From NCBI GenBank assembly GCA_029858465.1, contig JAOUEZ010000048.1, positions 1 through 8,387 on the forward strand: a DNA stretch of 8,387 nucleotides, given 5' to 3'. Both the position numbers and the translations under genes were made by a program. The notes under the pieces were generated by a model that was not told the origin of the DNA, searched no databases, and worked only from the letters and a program-made list of their open reading frames with translations. Positions within the stretch are counted from its first letter, which is position 1. Each line of letters begins with the position of its first letter. This stretch comes from Thermoplasmata archaeon (GTDB lineage: Archaea > Thermoplasmatota > Thermoplasmata > UBA10834 > DTMW01). Positions 5,933 to 8,387 of this stretch are shown piece after piece.

Positions 5933-6409
5933 ATGGTCGAGAAAGCGATATTTGCCGCAGGATGCTTCTGGCATGTTCAGGATACATTCAGCCGTCTGAA
6001 GGGCGTGATATCGGCAACCTCAGGATATGCAGGCGGGAATTACAAGGACCCGACATACGAGATAGTGTGCACCGGTAGGACAGGTCATGCGGAATCGGTG
6101 CTTGTCGAATATGATCCTTCCTTGATAAGCTACGACCAGCTTCTCGAGGTGTTCTGGGACATGCATGACCCTACGACCCTGAACCGCCAAGGACCGGATC
6201 GTGGCACTCAGTACCGATCAGCTATTTTCTACACGACTCCTGAGCAAAAGACGAAAGCGGAATCTTCGAGAGACAGACTCCAGGGCTCTCCTGAATTCAA
6301 GAACAGAAAGATCGTGACCGAGATAAAACCTGCATCGGAATTCTATAAGGCAGAAGATTATCATCAGAACTACTTGCAGAAAAAGGGATTGGCTCACTGC
6401 AGGATATGA
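5933..6409 (+). CDS. msrA: Peptide-methionine (S)-S-oxide reductase
   Basis: An MsrA of 158 residues, reducing the S epimer of methionine sulfoxide and complementing the adjacent MsrB. The family order is intact: the catalytic Cys11 in AAGCFWHVQ, SGYAGG at 30-35, YEIVCTGRTGHAE at 42-54, FWDMHDPTTLNRQGPDRGTQYRS at 74-96, and EDYHQNYL at 141-148. The common GCFWGVE is GCFWHVQ here, a mild variation. Cys156, third from the C-terminus (AHCRI), is placed to act as the resolving cysteine, while Cys46 lies in the substrate-region motif. So MsrA keeps a candidate resolving thiol, whereas MsrB lacks one. The start is fixed by the AAAGGAG site. It is the second gene of the msrBA operon, probably serving repair of oxidised proteins in the cytosol. 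Confidence 0.96.
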   Translation: MVEKAIFAAGCFWHVQDTFSRLKGVISATSGYAGGNYKDPTYEIVCTGRTGHAESVLVEYDPSLISYDQLLEVFWDMHDPTTLNRQGPDRGTQYRSAIFYTTPEQKTKAESSRDRLQGSPEFKNRKIVTEIKPASEFYKAEDYHQNYLQKKGLAHCRI

Positions 6410-6430
6410 TATGAGCTGATATTAGAAATA

Positions 6431-6444
6431 CGGAATTTTTTCCG
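6431..6444 (+). terminator. Candidate terminator after msrBA
   Basis: CGGAA-TTTT-TTCCG is a perfect 5-base stem with a T6 run spanning the loop, 22 bases past the msrA stop. The T-run itself may serve as an archaeal termination signal. A bacterial-type terminator would have the T-run after the stem. Confidence 0.4.
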
Positions 6445-6509
6445 GGCTCGAACACAGTTTTGAGCATAATTTGAATTTTCGCCCGCATTTTCCGACAGAA
6501 TGAAATAAA

Positions 6510-6555
6510 ATGAATATACTAGTTAAATTAGGGAATGCCTCGGGGGGAAAGAATT
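6510..6555 (+). promoter_or_regulatory. Promoter and ribosome binding region of the PKD protein gene
   Basis: GAATATACTAG at about 6511-6521 is a TATA-like box 35-45 bases before the start codon. A G6 run at 6542-6547, within CGGGGGGAAAG, lies 8 bases before ATG and can pair with the pyrimidine-rich 3' end of 16S rRNA, though it is not the AAAGGAG form used by msrA. Confidence 0.4.
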
Positions 6556-8387
6556 ATGAAATCCGATAATCGGATTAAGTCCGATTTTCTCAGCAGGAGC
6601 TTTGCCGTGTTGATTTTCTTCATAATGTTGATCAGCTGCCTGTCGGTGATGCCGTCTGGCGAGAGTTACGTACCAGGCGAGATTGTAATGGTTGGCGAGA
6701 TGACCGTCACAAAAACACAGGGCTCGCCAGCAAAGAGCGCTTCTTCCATGCAATTCTCGCCTGAGAGCAGCGGTTATTGTTGGGCGCATGTGATAAGCTA
6801 TGGTTTGAATTCTGTCAATATGATTATTAAAGATATCACTGACCCGAACGATGTCACGATATTGCTCGATGAAAAGGTTCTTTTCACCGGCTACAGGAAA
6901 CCGAGGATAGACACCTCGCAGGCTGTGGTTCGTGCTGGGAGCATAATTCAGATCACCGCCATTCCGCACGGAGTGGATGGAACCTATGGGATTGTCAGGG
7001 GATATTTCGAGGGATTAAATCAGCCTCCGATTGCGGAATTCACTTATTTCTGTGAAGGATTGAAGGTCTCTGTAGATGCATCTGGATCGACCGACGATGG
7101 GGCGATTGTTAGCTATGCTTGGAACTGGGGCGATGGGACCTTCGGAAGCGGGAAAATCACATCGCACATCTATGCGGCCCCTGGGACGTATACAATATCA
7201 TTGACGGTCACCGACAATTACGGATTGACGGATGAGGAGAGCGTCGAAATAACGGGAATCACGAATCTTGCCCCGGTCGCAGTAATCGGAGCGCCTTCTC
7301 ACGGCTATGTCTACAAGCCCGTGAAGTTCGTTGGAACTTCATCATATGATGTAGACGGCTCAATTGTTTCGTATCTCTGGGATTTCGGAGACGGGGAAGC
7401 AGGTAGCGGAAGTGTCGTAGAACACGCATATGACTCAGAAGGCTCGTATGAAGTGACCTTGACGGTGACAGATAATCTCGATGCTTCAAACTCCGCAACA
7501 GACACGATCAAAATAGTCAGCGCTGGGATTGGCCAGAAAGAAATTGTCTGGACGATAAGCAACATGTTTGAAATGTACTTGCCCGACCTTGACTATAACA
7601 GGACAGGCGGAATCACTTTTGAGGAGCTTGGAAGGCATCTCGATGTCGATGGGAAACCACCTTGGTATAATCTAAGAGAACCGGCTTATGTCGAAAAGAC
7701 CTTGAGAGAACAATATCCACATATTTTCTATGAGAACCCCTACAGCACGATGACTTACCCGGAGATTAGTATTGGCTATTCAATATGGGCTCCATTCAGA
7801 CTTAGCATAGAAGCAAGAAATGTGACCGATTGCAACACGAGGGATGATGTCATATACATTCCGGATCTCAATCCCTCCCCGTCTGCACCGAATGACGGAT
7901 GGATCAACGCATCCTTCTATGGGACATACATGACGACTGCTGCTTTGACAGCGTCTCGCCTTGGCACTCACTATGCAAATTGGTTTTTCGGTGTGCCGCC
8001 GAGGGAGAACCCGAGCGGTTCTTCAGATGACGGATATTGGTACCAACTGATGGCGAAGGTCCAGTACTCTCGCGACGCCGCAATGGGATATCTCGGATGG
8101 GATGGCACTGGGGATGTCAGGACTTGGTTCGAGACCGAAAACGCCGACAGGAGCCTGGACTATGCATGGTATGACTACTGGATGTTAGAAGGTTCCCCTG
8201 GAGGACGATTTGATATCTATACAGCATATGACTACTCAGAAGACATAAGACAGGTGCGACTAGCCCTCGACCCGCACAACAGCACAGCAGACTCACTGGT
8301 CCTTCTTATGTGGAGCCTGTCATGGGGCATGGACGCGCAGGTAATAAGATACCTGGAAGCGGCGAACATCCTTAAGAAGGGACTGCA
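6556..8387 (+). CDS. Secreted or cell-surface protein with two PKD domains, 3' end outside window
   Basis: The frame is open for 610 codons from ATG 6556 to the right edge with no stop. Residues 1-10 are basic, followed by a hydrophobic stretch (about 15-33), which forms a signal peptide or anchor. Residues 37-155 are an unassigned beta-rich segment. Two PKD (polycystic-kidney-disease, Ig-like) domains follow: about 156-235 with WNWGDG at 189-194 and LTVTD at 216-220, and about 239-323 with WDFGDG at 275-280 and LTVTD at 302-306. Residues 325-610 match no family I recognise. They are rich in Tyr, Trp and Asp, with an EF-hand-like DLDYNRTGGITFEEL at 344-358. PKD domains usually mediate protein or carbohydrate contacts on archaeal surface proteins and exoenzymes. 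The C-terminal part could be catalytic or structural; I cannot say. The gene is probably transcribed separately from msrBA, 146 bases upstream. Confidence 0.88.
   Translation, partial: MKSDNRIKSDFLSRSFAVLIFFIMLISCLSVMPSGESYVPGEIVMVGEMTVTKTQGSPAKSASSMQFSPESSGYCWAHVISYGLNSVNMIIKDITDPNDVTILLDEKVLFTGYRKPRIDTSQAVVRAGSIIQITAIPHGVDGTYGIVRGYFEGLNQPPIAEFTYFCEGLKVSVDASGSTDDGAIVSYAWNWGDGTFGSGKITSHIYAAPGTYTISLTVTDNYGLTDEESVEITGITNLAPVAVIGAPSHGYVYKPVKFVGTSSYDVDGSIVSYLWDFGDGEAGSGSVVEHAYDSEGSYEVTLTVTDNLDASNSATDTIKIVSAGIGQKEIVWTISNMFEMYLPDLDYNRTGGITFEELGRHLDVDGKPPWYNLREPAYVEKTLREQYPHIFYENPYSTMTYPEISIGYSIWAPFRLSIEARNVTDCNTRDDVIYIPDLNPSPSAPNDGWINASFYGTYMTTAALTASRLGTHYANWFFGVPPRENPSGSSDDGYWYQLMAKVQYSRDAAMGYLGWDGTGDVRTWFETENADRSLDYAWYDYWMLEGSPGGRFDIYTAYDYSEDIRQVRLALDPHNSTADSLVLLMWSLSWGMDAQVIRYLEAANILKKGL

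Noticed and set aside
6523..7971. Several minus-strand frames across the PKD protein gene
   Set aside because: The plus strand carries a 610-codon uninterrupted frame with a signal peptide and two PKD domains. The antisense frames are short and lack any motif.

Overview
The window most likely comes from an archaeon, probably a euryarchaeal or Thermoplasmatota-like lineage. This is inferred from gene content and signals, not from a marker gene. The pointers are AT-rich spacers with TATA-like boxes and T-tracts, a CxxC-x17-CxxC mini zinc ribbon, a secreted PKD-repeat protein, a GAF-type sensor remnant, and a mix of strong AAAGGAG ribosome binding sites with starts that lack one. A bacterial source with similar content is not excluded. 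There are no RNA genes, IS elements, CRISPR arrays or phage genes that I can see.

Layout. Positions 2-376 (+) are the 3' end of a GAF-like sensor protein. Positions 466-1299 (+) encode a complete short-chain dehydrogenase. It is convergent with an FTR1-family iron permease (1357-2304, -), and the 57-base gap holds a hairpin. The permease promoter carries a perfect 16-base palindrome of the DtxR/IdeR/MntR operator type, which points to metal-dependent repression. Further right on the minus strand lie a 56-residue zinc-ribbon protein (2573-2743), a saccharopine-dehydrogenase-family oxidoreductase (2976-4133) and an agmatine deiminase (4316-5347). The last two are separated by a 182-base spacer with a T7 tract and two phased palindromes, so they probably have separate promoters.

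The agmatine deiminase is divergent from an msrB-msrA pair (5480-5890 and 5933-6409, +), a two-gene methionine sulfoxide repair operon covering both sulfoxide epimers. From 6556 a long open frame (+) runs off the right edge without a stop. It encodes a signal-bearing surface protein with two PKD domains and a large C-terminal region that I do not recognise.

Taken together this is mostly housekeeping and stress metabolism: iron uptake, oxidative repair of methionine, agmatine/polyamine metabolism and an envelope protein. No obvious new defence or mobile system is present. The most interesting items are the operator at the iron permease, the possible polyamine link between the deiminase and the dehydrogenase, the tandem palindromes between them, the small zinc ribbon with its palindromic leader, and the uncharacterised C-terminal part of the PKD protein.
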